From NCBI GenBank assembly GCA_000143165.1, contig CP002084.1, positions 62,001-126,000 of the forward strand: DNA of 64,000 nt, written 5' to 3'. Both the position numbers and the translations under genes were made by a program. Under the pieces are notes generated by a model. It had not been told where the DNA came from. It searched no databases and saw only the letters and a list, made by a program, of their open reading frames with translations. Source of the DNA: Dehalogenimonas lykanthroporepellens BL-DC-9. Lineage in GTDB: Bacteria; Chloroflexota; Dehalococcoidia; Dehalococcoidales; Dehalococcoidaceae. Below are positions 24,762-34,085 of this stretch, in pieces (the stretch's first letter is position 1; each line of letters starts with the position of its first letter).

Positions 24762-24917
24762 ATGAAAACAGCTTCACAGGAACCGGGATGCATCCAGTGT
24801 CTCCGTCCGGGTGACCGCGTCATCCGCGTTTCCCGCCGCCCGCAGGGCAAGATTTCGAACTTTATTCACTCTGTGGCGTCCCTGCTCCATCCCGGGAGAC
24901 TACCGAGGAACCGCTAA
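24762..24917 (+). CDS. Possible 51-aa leader ORF directly before trkA
   Basis: Starts with ATG after GAGAGGG and ends with TAA whose last base touches the GTG start of trkA. The product begins MKTASQEPGCIQCLRPGDRV and is basic toward its end. Not recognised. Its exact junction with trkA and the promoter upstream suggest a translated leader that couples to trkA, but it may be chance. Confidence 0.35.
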   Translation: MKTASQEPGCIQCLRPGDRVIRVSRRPQGKISNFIHSVASLLHPGRLPRNR

Positions 24918-26282
24918 GTGCGAATCATCATTGCCGGCGGTGGTGTCGTCGGTTCCAATATCGCTTCCCTCCTGTCGGTCGAAAACCACGACGTTGTGGT
25001 TATAGAAGAGTCTGCCGCAGCCGTTGAAGCTATCCGCCGTCAGTATGACGTGCTGGCCGTCAGGGGCAACGCCGCCACGCCACGGATACTGAGGGAAGTC
25101 GAAGCCCATCGGGCCGATCTGGTGCTGGCCGTTACCGACTCCGATGAAACCAACATGGTTATCTGTTTCATCGCCAAGGAAATGGGCGCCATCCGCACCG
25201 CCGCCCGTATCCGAAACCCGGAATATACCGGTTATTTTCAGTTGCCCGCCAAGAGCCCTGGTGCCACCCGTCGTATCGTCCGTCCCAGAAGCCTGGGTAT
25301 CGATATCTTCATCAATCCTGAGGCTGAGATGGCAGGAGAAATCCTGTCGATCCTGGCTGGTTTTTACTCCACTCCGGCTGAGCAGTTCGGTGACGGTGTC
25401 GTCCAGTTGCGCGAATTCAAGGTTGAAGACTCGTCACTCTTCGATAAAAAATTATCTGAAATCGCCGACCAGATACCTTTTCGCATCGTAGCTGTGGGCC
25501 ACAGTGACGGCGGCGTTATCGCTCGTCCCGACGTGGTGCTTCACGAGGGCGATACCATTTATATCGCCGCCTCAGGCGATCAGCTGGAGAGACTCAGCCG
25601 GATGTTTGCCGGTACGAAACGACCGACCCACAGAGTGGCGGTTATCGGCGGGGGCAGGATTGGCTGTCTGGTAGCCGAAGGTCTGGCCCGGCGCGGAGTC
25701 AGGGTCAAGCTGGTAGAGAAAGACCTGGAACTGGCCGAGGATATCGCCGCCAGGCTGGAGAACATAACCGTACTTCAGGGTGACCCGACTGACCGTGATT
25801 TCCTGGTTCAGCAGGGCATCGGCAGTATCGATGCCCTGGTCGCCGCCACTGAGAGCGATGAAATCAACATTCTGGCTTCCTTGCTGGCCAAGAACCTGGA
25901 AGTCAGCCGCACGCTGACGGTAATCAACAAGCCTGATTATATCCCGCTGGCCGAGGCCGCCGGAATCGACGTGGCCGGTTCACCCGCCATCATTACCGCC
26001 CGCAAGATAGCCCACTATGTATTGCGTGGCGGTGCCGTAGCCGCCTCGGTGCTGGAGCAGTCGACGCTGGAAGCTATCGAATTCGCGGTATCCCCGGCCG
26101 CCCGGCTGGCCGGCAAGACGCTGGCTGAAGTCAATATTCCGGAGGACGCGGTTATTGCCGCCATAATCCGCAACGGTCAACCGGTAGTGCCTCCGGATGA
26201 AGGAATCATCGAGTCCGGAGACCATGTGGTGGTCATCTCGACACTGGCGGCGATTCCTGACGTGGAAGCCCTGTTCAAGTAG
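24918..26282 (+). CDS. trkA: Trk potassium uptake regulatory subunit
   Basis: 454 aa, two tandem RCK units. Each has an NAD-binding Rossmann fold (IIIAGGGVVGSNIASLL at the start; VAVIGGGRIGCLVAEGL near residue 235) followed by a TrkA_C domain. It forms a ring on the cytoplasmic face of TrkH and gates K+ uptake in response to nucleotides. The GTG start abuts the end of a small upstream frame and has GAGGA upstream. It is followed after 7 bp by trkH. Confidence 0.95.
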   Translation: MRIIIAGGGVVGSNIASLLSVENHDVVVIEESAAAVEAIRRQYDVLAVRGNAATPRILREVEAHRADLVLAVTDSDETNMVICFIAKEMGAIRTAARIRNPEYTGYFQLPAKSPGATRRIVRPRSLGIDIFINPEAEMAGEILSILAGFYSTPAEQFGDGVVQLREFKVEDSSLFDKKLSEIADQIPFRIVAVGHSDGGVIARPDVVLHEGDTIYIAASGDQLERLSRMFAGTKRPTHRVAVIGGGRIGCLVAEGLARRGVRVKLVEKDLELAEDIAARLENITVLQGDPTDRDFLVQQGIGSIDALVAATESDEINILASLLAKNLEVSRTLTVINKPDYIPLAEAAGIDVAGSPAIITARKIAHYVLRGGAVAASVLEQSTLEAIEFAVSPAARLAGKTLAEVNIPEDAVIAAIIRNGQPVVPPDEGIIESGDHVVVISTLAAIPDVEALFK

Positions 26283-26289
26283 CACGGTT

Positions 26290-27744
26290 ATGAACCTGTT
26301 AACCATTGTACATTTTCTCGGTCTGCTGGTGTCTTTGCTGGGCGGCATCATGGCGGTGCCGGCCACCCTCAGTCTGATACAGGGAGAAAATGCCAGCGGC
26401 GCCATGTGGACGGCGACCGTCATTACTGTCGTTACTGGCGCCCTGATGTTCCTGCTTACCAGGTCGCAACGCCAGAAGCTGAACCAGCGCGAAGTGTTCT
26501 TATTGGTAGTGGCTTCATGGGTGGCCGCGACTGCTTTCGGAGCGTTGCCCTATTATTTTTCGGGGGCCCTGCCGAACTATCTGGATTCGTTCTTCGAGGC
26601 AATGAGCGGTTTCACCACTACCGGCGCTACGGTAATGACCAGTATCGGCGATCAGGCTCACGGCGTACTCCTGTGGCGTTCTTTGACTCAGTGGCTGGGC
26701 GGTATGGGCATCATCATGCTGTTCGTGGCCCTGTTCCCCTTGCTGGGCATCGGCGCCGCTCAGATGGCCGACGCTGAAATGAGCGGTGAATCGGGCGAAC
26801 GCATGACTTCCCGCATTCGTGAAACGGCTAAAGCTCTGTGGCTTATATATGTTGTCCTGACTTTGATCTGCTTCGGGGCTCTTGTTATTTCCGGCTTGCC
26901 GGTTTTTGACAGTCTGAATATCTCGCTGACGACAATGCCTACCGGGGGTTTTGCCCCGGTGGATTTCAGTATCGAAGAATATGGTCATGTGCCGGCGCAA
27001 CTGGTGGTGAACGTCTTCATGTATATCGGCGGCATCAACTTCGCTTTGCTGTATTTCATGTTCGTCAAGCGGCGCCCGGGGAAACTGTTCCGGAACCCGG
27101 AATTTCAGCTTTACAGCGGTATTCTGGCTCTGTCGGCGTTGTTCGTTACCTTCAACCTCATGTCCAACAATATCTATGACAACTTATCCGAAGCCCTGAG
27201 GGAAGGTGCCTTCTCAGTTACCACCATCATGACTTCTACCGGCTACACCGGCGCCAACTACGATGAATGGCCGGCATTCAGCCGGGCTCTGCTACTCATG
27301 TTGATGGTTGTCGGCGGTTCCGCCGGCTCGACCGCCGGTGGTTTGAAGGTTATCCGTCTGCTGGTTCTGATCAAATATTCCTACCGCCGCGTTATACTGG
27401 CCTTCAATCCGCATGCCGTCATCCCCTTGAAGGTCGGCGGTACGGTTCTGCCCGAAAAGACGGTTTCACGCATCATGAGTCTGACGGTGCTGTACCTGGC
27501 GGTTCTATGGAGTGGCTTCCTGATCATGAGCGCCTTGGGGCTGGATATCGATACGGCATTGTCTTCGGTGGTATCAGCTGTTTCCAATATCGGTCCGGGT
27601 CTGGGCGGGGTCGGTCCTTATGAAAACTTCGCCTGGATTCCGGATCTCGGCAAGGGTGTGCTGATAGTGATGATGCTGGCCGGGCGCCTGGAATTTTTCA
27701 CTCTGCTGGTGCTGTTCGTGCCGGCTTTCTGGCGCCGCTACTAA
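26290..27744 (+). CDS. trkH: Trk potassium transporter membrane subunit
   Basis: 484 aa with about ten to twelve helices. The four pore-loop repeats are marked by MSGFTTTGATVM, the TMPTGGFAP segment, MTSTGYTGANY and VSNIGPGLGG, with GGSAGSTAGGLKV after the third pore helix. It brings K+ in with TrkA as the gate. The ATG at 26290 was chosen because an earlier in-frame ATG lies in trkA and adds non-family residues. It overlaps the convergent CDF gene by 4 bp. Confidence 0.95.
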   Translation: MNLLTIVHFLGLLVSLLGGIMAVPATLSLIQGENASGAMWTATVITVVTGALMFLLTRSQRQKLNQREVFLLVVASWVAATAFGALPYYFSGALPNYLDSFFEAMSGFTTTGATVMTSIGDQAHGVLLWRSLTQWLGGMGIIMLFVALFPLLGIGAAQMADAEMSGESGERMTSRIRETAKALWLIYVVLTLICFGALVISGLPVFDSLNISLTTMPTGGFAPVDFSIEEYGHVPAQLVVNVFMYIGGINFALLYFMFVKRRPGKLFRNPEFQLYSGILALSALFVTFNLMSNNIYDNLSEALREGAFSVTTIMTSTGYTGANYDEWPAFSRALLLMLMVVGGSAGSTAGGLKVIRLLVLIKYSYRRVILAFNPHAVIPLKVGGTVLPEKTVSRIMSLTVLYLAVLWSGFLIMSALGLDIDTALSSVVSAVSNIGPGLGGVGPYENFAWIPDLGKGVLIVMMLAGRLEFFTLLVLFVPAFWRRY

Positions 27745-28676
27745 CGTTTGCGGTACGCAGTGTCCGGTGTCTGCCGGTGGGCGCAGGCCGGTACGGCGCA
27801 GATCGGACAATCATCGTCCTGGCACGGTTCGACGTGCAGGGTGATTTCCAGCCGGGGCAGTTTCTCCGCCAGGTCGGCTTCGAGATGGTCGCATAGCTGG
27901 TGAGCTTCATCCACAGATAAGTGCCGGGAAACCACCAGGTGCAGTTCAGCGAAGCGCTGTGAGCCGGCTTTGCGGGTGCGCAGGCTATGGAAACCGGCCA
28001 GGTTACGGCGATGAGCGTCAATGACCCCCGCAATGGCTTGGCGTTCTTCTTCCGGCAGGGCAGTATCGATGATGCCGCCGAATGATTTATGAAGGATATC
28101 CCAGGCGGCTTTGATAATTATCAGGGCAACGCCGATGGCGACCAGGGGATCCAGTAACTGCCAGCCGGTGATTTGTACCAGTCCCAGACCGACCATAACC
28201 CCGGCTGAAGTCATGACGTCTGTCCGGAGGTGTTGGCCGTCGGCCTCCAGCGCCAGTGAATCGGTCGCCCTGGCGACCTTGAACAGTCTTCGGCTGACCA
28301 GGGTGTTGGCGATGACTGAAACCGCCATGACAGCGATGCCCCAGCCAAGCATTTCCACCGCGGCGCCGTGAATAATGCGCTCGACGGCTTCGACGATAAT
28401 CCAGATGGCGGCGGCGAAAATAAGGATGGCCTCGATGGTGCCGGAAACGTTCTCCCATTTGCCATGCCCGAAGGCGTGTTCATGGTCAGCCGGCTGGTCG
28501 GCGGCGCGGACGCCAAAAAAAGCGATGACGGCCGCCACCAGATCGAGCCCGGAATGAATGGCTTCGGCCAGTATGCTGACGGCTCCGGTCATGATGCCGA
28601 CGACCACCTTGAGCATAATCAACATGCTGTTGGAGGCTATCGACAGGGCGGCGGTGCCGGTTTTGGAATAATTCAT
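27741..28676 (-). CDS. Cation diffusion facilitator (FieF-like)
   Basis: 311 aa, second CDF protein of the window but of a different subgroup. Helix 2 has AEAIHSGLDLV and helix 5 has DGQHLRTDVMTSAG, i.e. the HxxxD form. The C-terminal dimer domain is present (AGFHSLRTRKAGSQRFAELH). The last 30 residues carry five cysteines and a histidine (CQDDDCPICAVPACAH), an unusual extension that may bind metal. Expected to export Fe, Zn or Mn from the cytoplasm. Confidence 0.92.
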   Translation of the reverse strand: MNYSKTGTAALSIASNSMLIMLKVVVGIMTGAVSILAEAIHSGLDLVAAVIAFFGVRAADQPADHEHAFGHGKWENVSGTIEAILIFAAAIWIIVEAVERIIHGAAVEMLGWGIAVMAVSVIANTLVSRRLFKVARATDSLALEADGQHLRTDVMTSAGVMVGLGLVQITGWQLLDPLVAIGVALIIIKAAWDILHKSFGGIIDTALPEEERQAIAGVIDAHRRNLAGFHSLRTRKAGSQRFAELHLVVSRHLSVDEAHQLCDHLEADLAEKLPRLEITLHVEPCQDDDCPICAVPACAHRQTPDTAYRKR

Positions 28677-28823
28677 GGCTGTTTATCGTTTCGGAGAAAT
28701 CAGAACTTAAACTATCGGGCCATCGGGAAAAAATGTCAAGTCGCCGGAAAAATGGCGGAGGCTTGGAAGCCGTAGTGACATGGTTTATGATTACAGGGTA
28801 TTTTTGAAGGAGGTAATAATAAT

Positions 28824-29324
28824 ATGGGAAAGACCGAGCAAAATCTGGAAGCGGCTTTTGCTGGAGAGAGCCAGGCCAACCGGAAATACCTGTTTTTCGC
28901 CGAGCGGGCCGATGTCGAGGGCATGCCTCAGATAGCGCGCCTCTTCCGGGCCGCGGCTGAGGCGGAGACGGTTCATGCCCGAAATCACCTGCGGGTGGCC
29001 GGTGGAATTGAAGAGACCGCATCCAATCTCGAGGCGGCGGTAAACGGGGAGCAGTACGAATTCAGCAGTATGTATCCGGATTTCATCGAACAGGCCAGGA
29101 AAGACGGTCATAGCCAGGCGGTACGCTCCTTCGAGAGCGCCAATGCGGTGGAGAAAATCCATCATTCACTCTTCCAGAAAGCGTTGAACGATGTCGGGCT
29201 GGGTATCAAAACCGACGAAAAGCCCTATTTTGTCTGCCAGGTCTGCGGCAACACCGTTCTGGAAGTTCCTGACAACTGTCCCATCTGTAACGCGCCCAGA
29301 GAGTCTTTCAATAAGGTTGATTGA
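28824..29324 (+). CDS. Rubrerythrin
   Basis: 166 aa, non-haem di-iron peroxidase that protects anaerobes from hydrogen peroxide. The ferritin-like part has the ligand patterns GESQANRKY, AEAETVHARNHL and ESANAVEKIHH; the C-terminal rubredoxin part has CQVCGNTVLEVPDNCPIC. Ribosome site GGAGG lies 13 nt before the ATG. A single gene with its own promoter region upstream. Cytoplasmic. Confidence 0.96.
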   Translation: MGKTEQNLEAAFAGESQANRKYLFFAERADVEGMPQIARLFRAAAEAETVHARNHLRVAGGIEETASNLEAAVNGEQYEFSSMYPDFIEQARKDGHSQAVRSFESANAVEKIHHSLFQKALNDVGLGIKTDEKPYFVCQVCGNTVLEVPDNCPICNAPRESFNKVD

Positions 29325-29325
29325 A

Positions 29326-30579
29326 TCAGGACAGACCCCGGCGGGTCAGCCAGTCCCGGACATGGTGCTCCTCCGCCTGACGGCTGTCAATGGCACCATC
29401 AATGGTAAGGTCACGCAGTTCTTCCAGCAGGCGGCCGATGTCGGGGCCGCGGGGAACTCCCAGTTCGAGTAGATTTTCTCCGTTGAGCACAGGAGTGACC
29501 CGGCTCCATGTTGCCAGATACTGCTCGATGTTTTCTACCGACCGCCCGGGTTCCAGTGCCGCCCGGGCGGCAGACAGAACGTCGGTGTCCAGGCTACGAA
29601 GCAAAGAGGCTATGCGGCTGGGTGGCGCCTGGGAGGAATCAAGCAGGGACAAGCTGTCCCTGATAACGGTGCTTTCCTGCAGAACGCGATATTGCCGGCG
29701 GCTCAGTTTCAGTGTCCTGGCCAGTGAGTCTTTTTGTTCCGCGTCCAGTCGCCAGCAGAGTAGGGCCAGGTAGGCTGAGGGGGTGGCGGCCTGGATGGCC
29801 CGGAGCCGTCGGCAGGACTGCTTCAGCCATTCATCACCACTCAGGGCCGGATGCCACCGGTTCAGCAAGCCGAGTTCATCGGCGCGGCTGAACACAGTTT
29901 CCGGACGGGCTTCACTCAGGACACATTCCAGTTCATAGCGCTGGCGGTCAGGCGTGATATCGACGATACGGTTGATGTCACGCCGGAATATCTCCAGGGT
30001 ATGGGGTTCAATGGCAAAACCGAAACGCTGTTCATAACGAATTGCCCGCCACAGACGCGTGGCGTCATCGGTGAAGCTGGCCGCATGGAGTACCCGAATT
30101 AGCCCGGCTTCCAGGTCGCCCCGGCCGTCGTGCCGGTCGATCAGATTGCCGTAATCATCCCGATTCAGTGACAGGGCCATGGCGTTGACCGTAAAGTCCC
30201 GCCGGCCGAGGTCGTCTTCAATGGTTCCCGGCCGAACTGTCGGCAGGGATCCCGGGCGGGTGTAAGTTTCGCATCGGGTGCGGGCTATATCCAGGTGATA
30301 GCTGTCGAAGCCCACCCGCGCGGTATTGAAGCGGTGGTGAACGGTTATTCTTGCCCGGTCGGCGGACAGCGATCTGGCCAGTTCAATGGCGTCGCCTTCG
30401 ACAGCCAGGTCCAAATCGAAACCATTCCGTTCCAGCAGGATGTCCCGGACGACCCCGCCGACCAGGAACACGCGAAAGCCCAGCCGTTCCGCTGAGGTTG
30501 AAGCTTGACTGATGATCTGCAAAGCCTCGGCCGGTAATAAGCGGTTCATGTCCCCGGACAGATTGATGGGTTCTTTCAT
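29326..30579 (-). CDS. CCA tRNA nucleotidyltransferase / poly(A) polymerase family
   Basis: 417 aa class II nucleotidyltransferase. Motif A is VFLVGGVVRDILL followed by FDLDLAVEG (the two catalytic Asp), motif B is RRDFTVNAMAL, and motif D-E regions (DDATRLWRAIRYEQRFGF) follow. These enzymes add or repair the CCA end of tRNA. No C-terminal HD domain is seen. An internal start at MNRLLP is possible. It ends 1 bp from the rubrerythrin gene, convergent. Confidence 0.92.
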   Translation of the reverse strand: MKEPINLSGDMNRLLPAEALQIISQASTSAERLGFRVFLVGGVVRDILLERNGFDLDLAVEGDAIELARSLSADRARITVHHRFNTARVGFDSYHLDIARTRCETYTRPGSLPTVRPGTIEDDLGRRDFTVNAMALSLNRDDYGNLIDRHDGRGDLEAGLIRVLHAASFTDDATRLWRAIRYEQRFGFAIEPHTLEIFRRDINRIVDITPDRQRYELECVLSEARPETVFSRADELGLLNRWHPALSGDEWLKQSCRRLRAIQAATPSAYLALLCWRLDAEQKDSLARTLKLSRRQYRVLQESTVIRDSLSLLDSSQAPPSRIASLLRSLDTDVLSAARAALEPGRSVENIEQYLATWSRVTPVLNGENLLELGVPRGPDIGRLLEELRDLTIDGAIDSRQAEEHHVRDWLTRRGLS

Positions 30580-30735
30580 GAGTCAGGCCAATTATAGCAC
30601 GACGGCCCGTGGATCGCGGCCGGTCGGTCAATACTGTGTAATTCCGTGGAAATAATTAGGATATGCTTATAAATGCCTGAATTTTCTTGAATGGGGTCAA
30701 ATCCGGTGTTAAGATGACTCCCCGGAGTGAGTTAA

Positions 30736-31299
30736 TTGCGACTGAAACAGTACGATCCGCCGGGATCAATACCCTATACGCGAATTGTCGGGAATGTCGT
30801 CCGGCACTTCGGGGAAATCCGTGGCCATGACGATTTCGTCCGAATAGTCAGCCCGGAATGCCTGACCGAAGTCACCCATTTCCCGGAAATGGAAAGCGGG
30901 TCGGTCCGTCTCTACGACGGCGGTGACGAAAGAATGTACCAGTTCCGGGAATCCGATGACCGGGGCGGTACTCTTGAGGTTGTGTTTAACGGTAACCGGC
31001 TGGAAACCTTTAACGCCCGGCTGTATTTTTCCGGCATCTGGGGCAAAGCCCGAGCATCGGTCTATTCCGCGTTCGGTTTCGCCCGGCTGATTAACAGCCT
31101 GGTCGGCCGGGGTAATGTCAGATATGATGACGTCAGTCATCATTTCTATTGCTATCGTGATGGCCTGGCCATCTGTTATACCCACCGGATGGAGCTGGGC
31201 ACGCCTTCGATCAGTACGCGTATAACCGGTCGTCACGATTGTATCAATTGCGTAGCCGGCGAAGACCGGTTGCCACAGACCGCCTGCTCCATTTGCTGA
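30736..31299 (+). CDS. Hypothetical protein with C-terminal cysteine cluster
   Basis: 187 aa, not recognised. It appears soluble, mixed alpha/beta, with a basic patch at FSGIWGKARASVYSAFGFARLI and a C-terminal run with four cysteines (CINCVAGEDRLPQTACSIC) that could bind a metal. The start is a TTG with GGAGTGA 5 nt upstream. The frame has normal codon bias for the genome and sits in its own unit between cca and polA. Confidence 0.65.
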   Translation: MRLKQYDPPGSIPYTRIVGNVVRHFGEIRGHDDFVRIVSPECLTEVTHFPEMESGSVRLYDGGDERMYQFRESDDRGGTLEVVFNGNRLETFNARLYFSGIWGKARASVYSAFGFARLINSLVGRGNVRYDDVSHHFYCYRDGLAICYTHRMELGTPSISTRITGRHDCINCVAGEDRLPQTACSIC

Positions 31300-31350
31300 A
31301 CTGTAATCGGTCTATTGGTTTAAAAGTCTCCGACAATGGGGGCTTTCTGT

Positions 31351-31356
31351 TATAAT
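31351..31356 (+). promoter_or_regulatory. TATAAT box immediately before polA
   Basis: A consensus -10 hexamer ends 6 bp before the polA ATG; a weak -35 (CCGACA) lies 15 bp upstream. If used, transcription would begin at about the A of the ATG, giving a leaderless mRNA. No ribosome site precedes this ATG, which agrees. Confidence 0.4.
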
Positions 31357-31362
31357 CAGCCT

Positions 31363-34083
31363 ATGACAAAGCCGGTTATCGCTCTTTTCGATGCCTCAGC
31401 GCTGGTGCATCGCGCTTTTCACGCCTTCAAAACAGGGAATCCGCTGACGGTACGCAGAACGGGGGAGATAACCAGCGCCGTCTTCGGTTTCACCAACATT
31501 CTACTCAAGGTGCTGGCTGACCTGCGCCCAGAATACTATGCCATCGCCTTCGACCGCAAGGAAAAGACATTCCGGCACGAGTTGTCCGAAGCTTACAAGG
31601 CGCATCGACCGGAGACACCCCCGGAACTTATCGCTCAGATGAAACGGGTGCGGCAACTGGTAGACGCCTTCGGTATTCCCGTGTTCGAACTGCCCGGATA
31701 TGAAGCTGACGATCTTCTGGGTGTTCTGGCCCATCGCTCTGCCGGGGCTGGTGCGGCCGTGGTCATTGTCACCGGGGACGCCGACGCCATGCAACTGGTG
31801 GACGATGACATCAAGGTGCTGTATCCGAAAGCCGGCGGAACTTTTTCCGATACCCGGTTGTACGATGCCGACGCCGTTGTTGAGAAGTTCGGTGTTCCTC
31901 CCAGGCTGGTAGCTGACTTCAAAGCCCTGGTTGGTGATGCTTCCGACAATATCAAGGGCGTACCCGGCATCGGCCGGAAAACCGCGGTCAAACTGCTCAA
32001 TGAGTTCGGTGACATTGACGCCATTTATGAAAATATCGAACTGGTCAGACCGGAAAAATTACGCGAACTGTTGCGTCGGGAGGAAGCCGCCGCTAGGGAA
32101 AGTCTGAAGCTGGCGATCATCGTCACCGACCTGCCGGTAGATTTCGACCTGGAACGGTGCCATGTCGGACTTTTCGACCGCGAAAAGGTCATACCTTTGC
32201 TACAGGAACTGGAGTTCGGCTCACTGATCAATCGACTGCCGCAGAATGGCGCTCCGGTTCCGGCCGTTGTTGAGACGCGGAACCAGCTGGAATGCCGCTA
32301 CCGGCTGGTGACGACCGATGAAGAAATCAAAACACTGGCTGAACGGCTGGCCGGCGCCGGCCGGTTCGCCCTGGATACCGAAACCACCGGGCTTGATGCG
32401 CTCAGCGCAGACCTGGTAGGCCTGTCACTGGCACCGGCGGCGGGTGAGGGCTACTACCTGCCGGTGGGGCATTCGGGTGTCGAAGGCCGGCAGTGGACGA
32501 CTGATGAACTCAAGCGTTACCTGGGTCCGGTGCTGGCTGATGTTGGCATCGGGAAGATTGCCCACAATGCCAAGTACGACCTGCATATTCTGGCCGGGGC
32601 CGGATTACTGGTGGCCGGTCTGGATTTTGATACCATGCTGGCCGCCCACCTGTTGGGAGAATCGTCGCTGTCGCTGAAAGGTTTGGCCTTCAATCGGCTG
32701 GGTATTGAGATGACGCCGATTACCGCCCTCATCGGAGAGGGCCGGCACCAGAAGTGTATCTCGACCTGTGGTTTGAGGGAAACGGCGGATTACGCCTGCG
32801 CCGACGCTGACATGACGTTGAGACTTTATCAACTGCTGTTACCCGAATTAGAAAAGGAAAACCAGTCCCGCCTGTTCGATGAAGTGGAGATGCCGCTGGT
32901 GCCGGTCATCATGGACATGGAAGCCGCCGGTATTGCTGTCGATGTCACCATTCTGTCGGCCATGTCTGCCCGGCTGGGCAGACAACTTACCGAAATTGAA
33001 GCCGCCATCTACGAACAGGCGAATCGGCCGTTCAATATCGCTTCGCCGCGGCAACTTGGAGAGGTTTTGTTCGAAGAGTTGAAACTGCCGGTCGGCCGCA
33101 AGACACGCTCCGGGTACCGTACCGATGCCGCGGTGCTGGAAGGCCTGAAGGATGAGCATGAAATCGTCCGGCTTATTCTGGAATACCGGACGCTGGCCAA
33201 GCTGAAATCGACCTATGTCGATATCCTGCCGGCCATGGTATCGGCACGCGACGGGCGGCTGCATACCTCCTTCAACCAGGCGCGAACGGCCACCGGGCGG
33301 CTGTCGTCCAGCGACCCTAACCTGCAGAACATTCCCGTCCGCGGTCAGTACGGCCGGGAGATTCGTCAGGCCTTCGTCGCGCCGCCGGGACATTTTCTGC
33401 TGGCCGCAGACTATTCTCAGATAGACCTCCGGGCACTGGCACATCTATCAGGTGATTCAGCCCTGATTGCCGCCTTCAACGCAGAAGAGGATATTCATAC
33501 GGCTACGGCGATGAGCCTGTACGGCTTGCCCCGCGACGAAATTACTCCGGAAATGCGACGTTTCGCCAAGACGGTCAATTTTGGCGTGATTTACGGAATG
33601 AGCGGCTATGGCCTGGAGCAGGCGACTGAGATGAGCCGGGAGGAATCCACCAGATTCATTCAGACCTATTTCGAGCGATACCCCGGCGTTCGGGCTTACC
33701 TGAACCTGACCAAGGAACAGGCCAGGTCTCGCGGGTATGTCGAAACCATTCTGGGACGGCGGCGGTATATCCCCGATATCAATGCCGCCAACCGGCAGGT
33801 AAGGGAAGCCGCCGAACGGATGGCTATCAATATGCCGGTTCAGGGGACTTCGGCTGATATAATCAAGGTAGCCATGCTGGAAGTAAGGCGGGAGATGGAC
33901 AGCCAGGGACTTGAAAGCCGGTTGCTGTTACAGGTACATGATGAACTGATTTTCGAGGTGCCTCAGGCAGAGCTGATGTTCATGTCCGAACTGGCCAGTC
34001 GTCGGATGTCGGCGGCGGTCGAACTCAAGGTGCCGCTGAGAGTGGATATCAAATATGGGGCCAATTGGGGGGAGATGGAGTAA
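31363..34083 (+). CDS. polA: DNA polymerase I
   Basis: 906 aa, three-part enzyme for repair and Okazaki-fragment processing. N-terminal 5' nuclease (LFDASALVHRAFHAF, YEADDLLG, GDASDNIKGVPGIGRKTA). Central 3'-5' exonuclease with the proofreading acids in FALDTETTGLD, HNAKYDLHIL and CADADMTLRL, so proofreading looks intact. C-terminal polymerase with motif A ADYSQIDLRALAHLSGD, motif B RRFAKTVNFGVIYGMSGYG and motif C QVHDELIFE. The ATG at 31363 was chosen over one at 31336 because TATAAT lies between them and MTKPVIALFD matches the family start. Confidence 0.97.
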   Translation: MTKPVIALFDASALVHRAFHAFKTGNPLTVRRTGEITSAVFGFTNILLKVLADLRPEYYAIAFDRKEKTFRHELSEAYKAHRPETPPELIAQMKRVRQLVDAFGIPVFELPGYEADDLLGVLAHRSAGAGAAVVIVTGDADAMQLVDDDIKVLYPKAGGTFSDTRLYDADAVVEKFGVPPRLVADFKALVGDASDNIKGVPGIGRKTAVKLLNEFGDIDAIYENIELVRPEKLRELLRREEAAARESLKLAIIVTDLPVDFDLERCHVGLFDREKVIPLLQELEFGSLINRLPQNGAPVPAVVETRNQLECRYRLVTTDEEIKTLAERLAGAGRFALDTETTGLDALSADLVGLSLAPAAGEGYYLPVGHSGVEGRQWTTDELKRYLGPVLADVGIGKIAHNAKYDLHILAGAGLLVAGLDFDTMLAAHLLGESSLSLKGLAFNRLGIEMTPITALIGEGRHQKCISTCGLRETADYACADADMTLRLYQLLLPELEKENQSRLFDEVEMPLVPVIMDMEAAGIAVDVTILSAMSARLGRQLTEIEAAIYEQANRPFNIASPRQLGEVLFEELKLPVGRKTRSGYRTDAAVLEGLKDEHEIVRLILEYRTLAKLKSTYVDILPAMVSARDGRLHTSFNQARTATGRLSSSDPNLQNIPVRGQYGREIRQAFVAPPGHFLLAADYSQIDLRALAHLSGDSALIAAFNAEEDIHTATAMSLYGLPRDEITPEMRRFAKTVNFGVIYGMSGYGLEQATEMSREESTRFIQTYFERYPGVRAYLNLTKEQARSRGYVETILGRRRYIPDINAANRQVREAAERMAINMPVQGTSADIIKVAMLEVRREMDSQGLESRLLLQVHDELIFEVPQAELMFMSELASRRMSAAVELKVPLRVDIKYGANWGEME

Positions 34084-34085
34084 AG

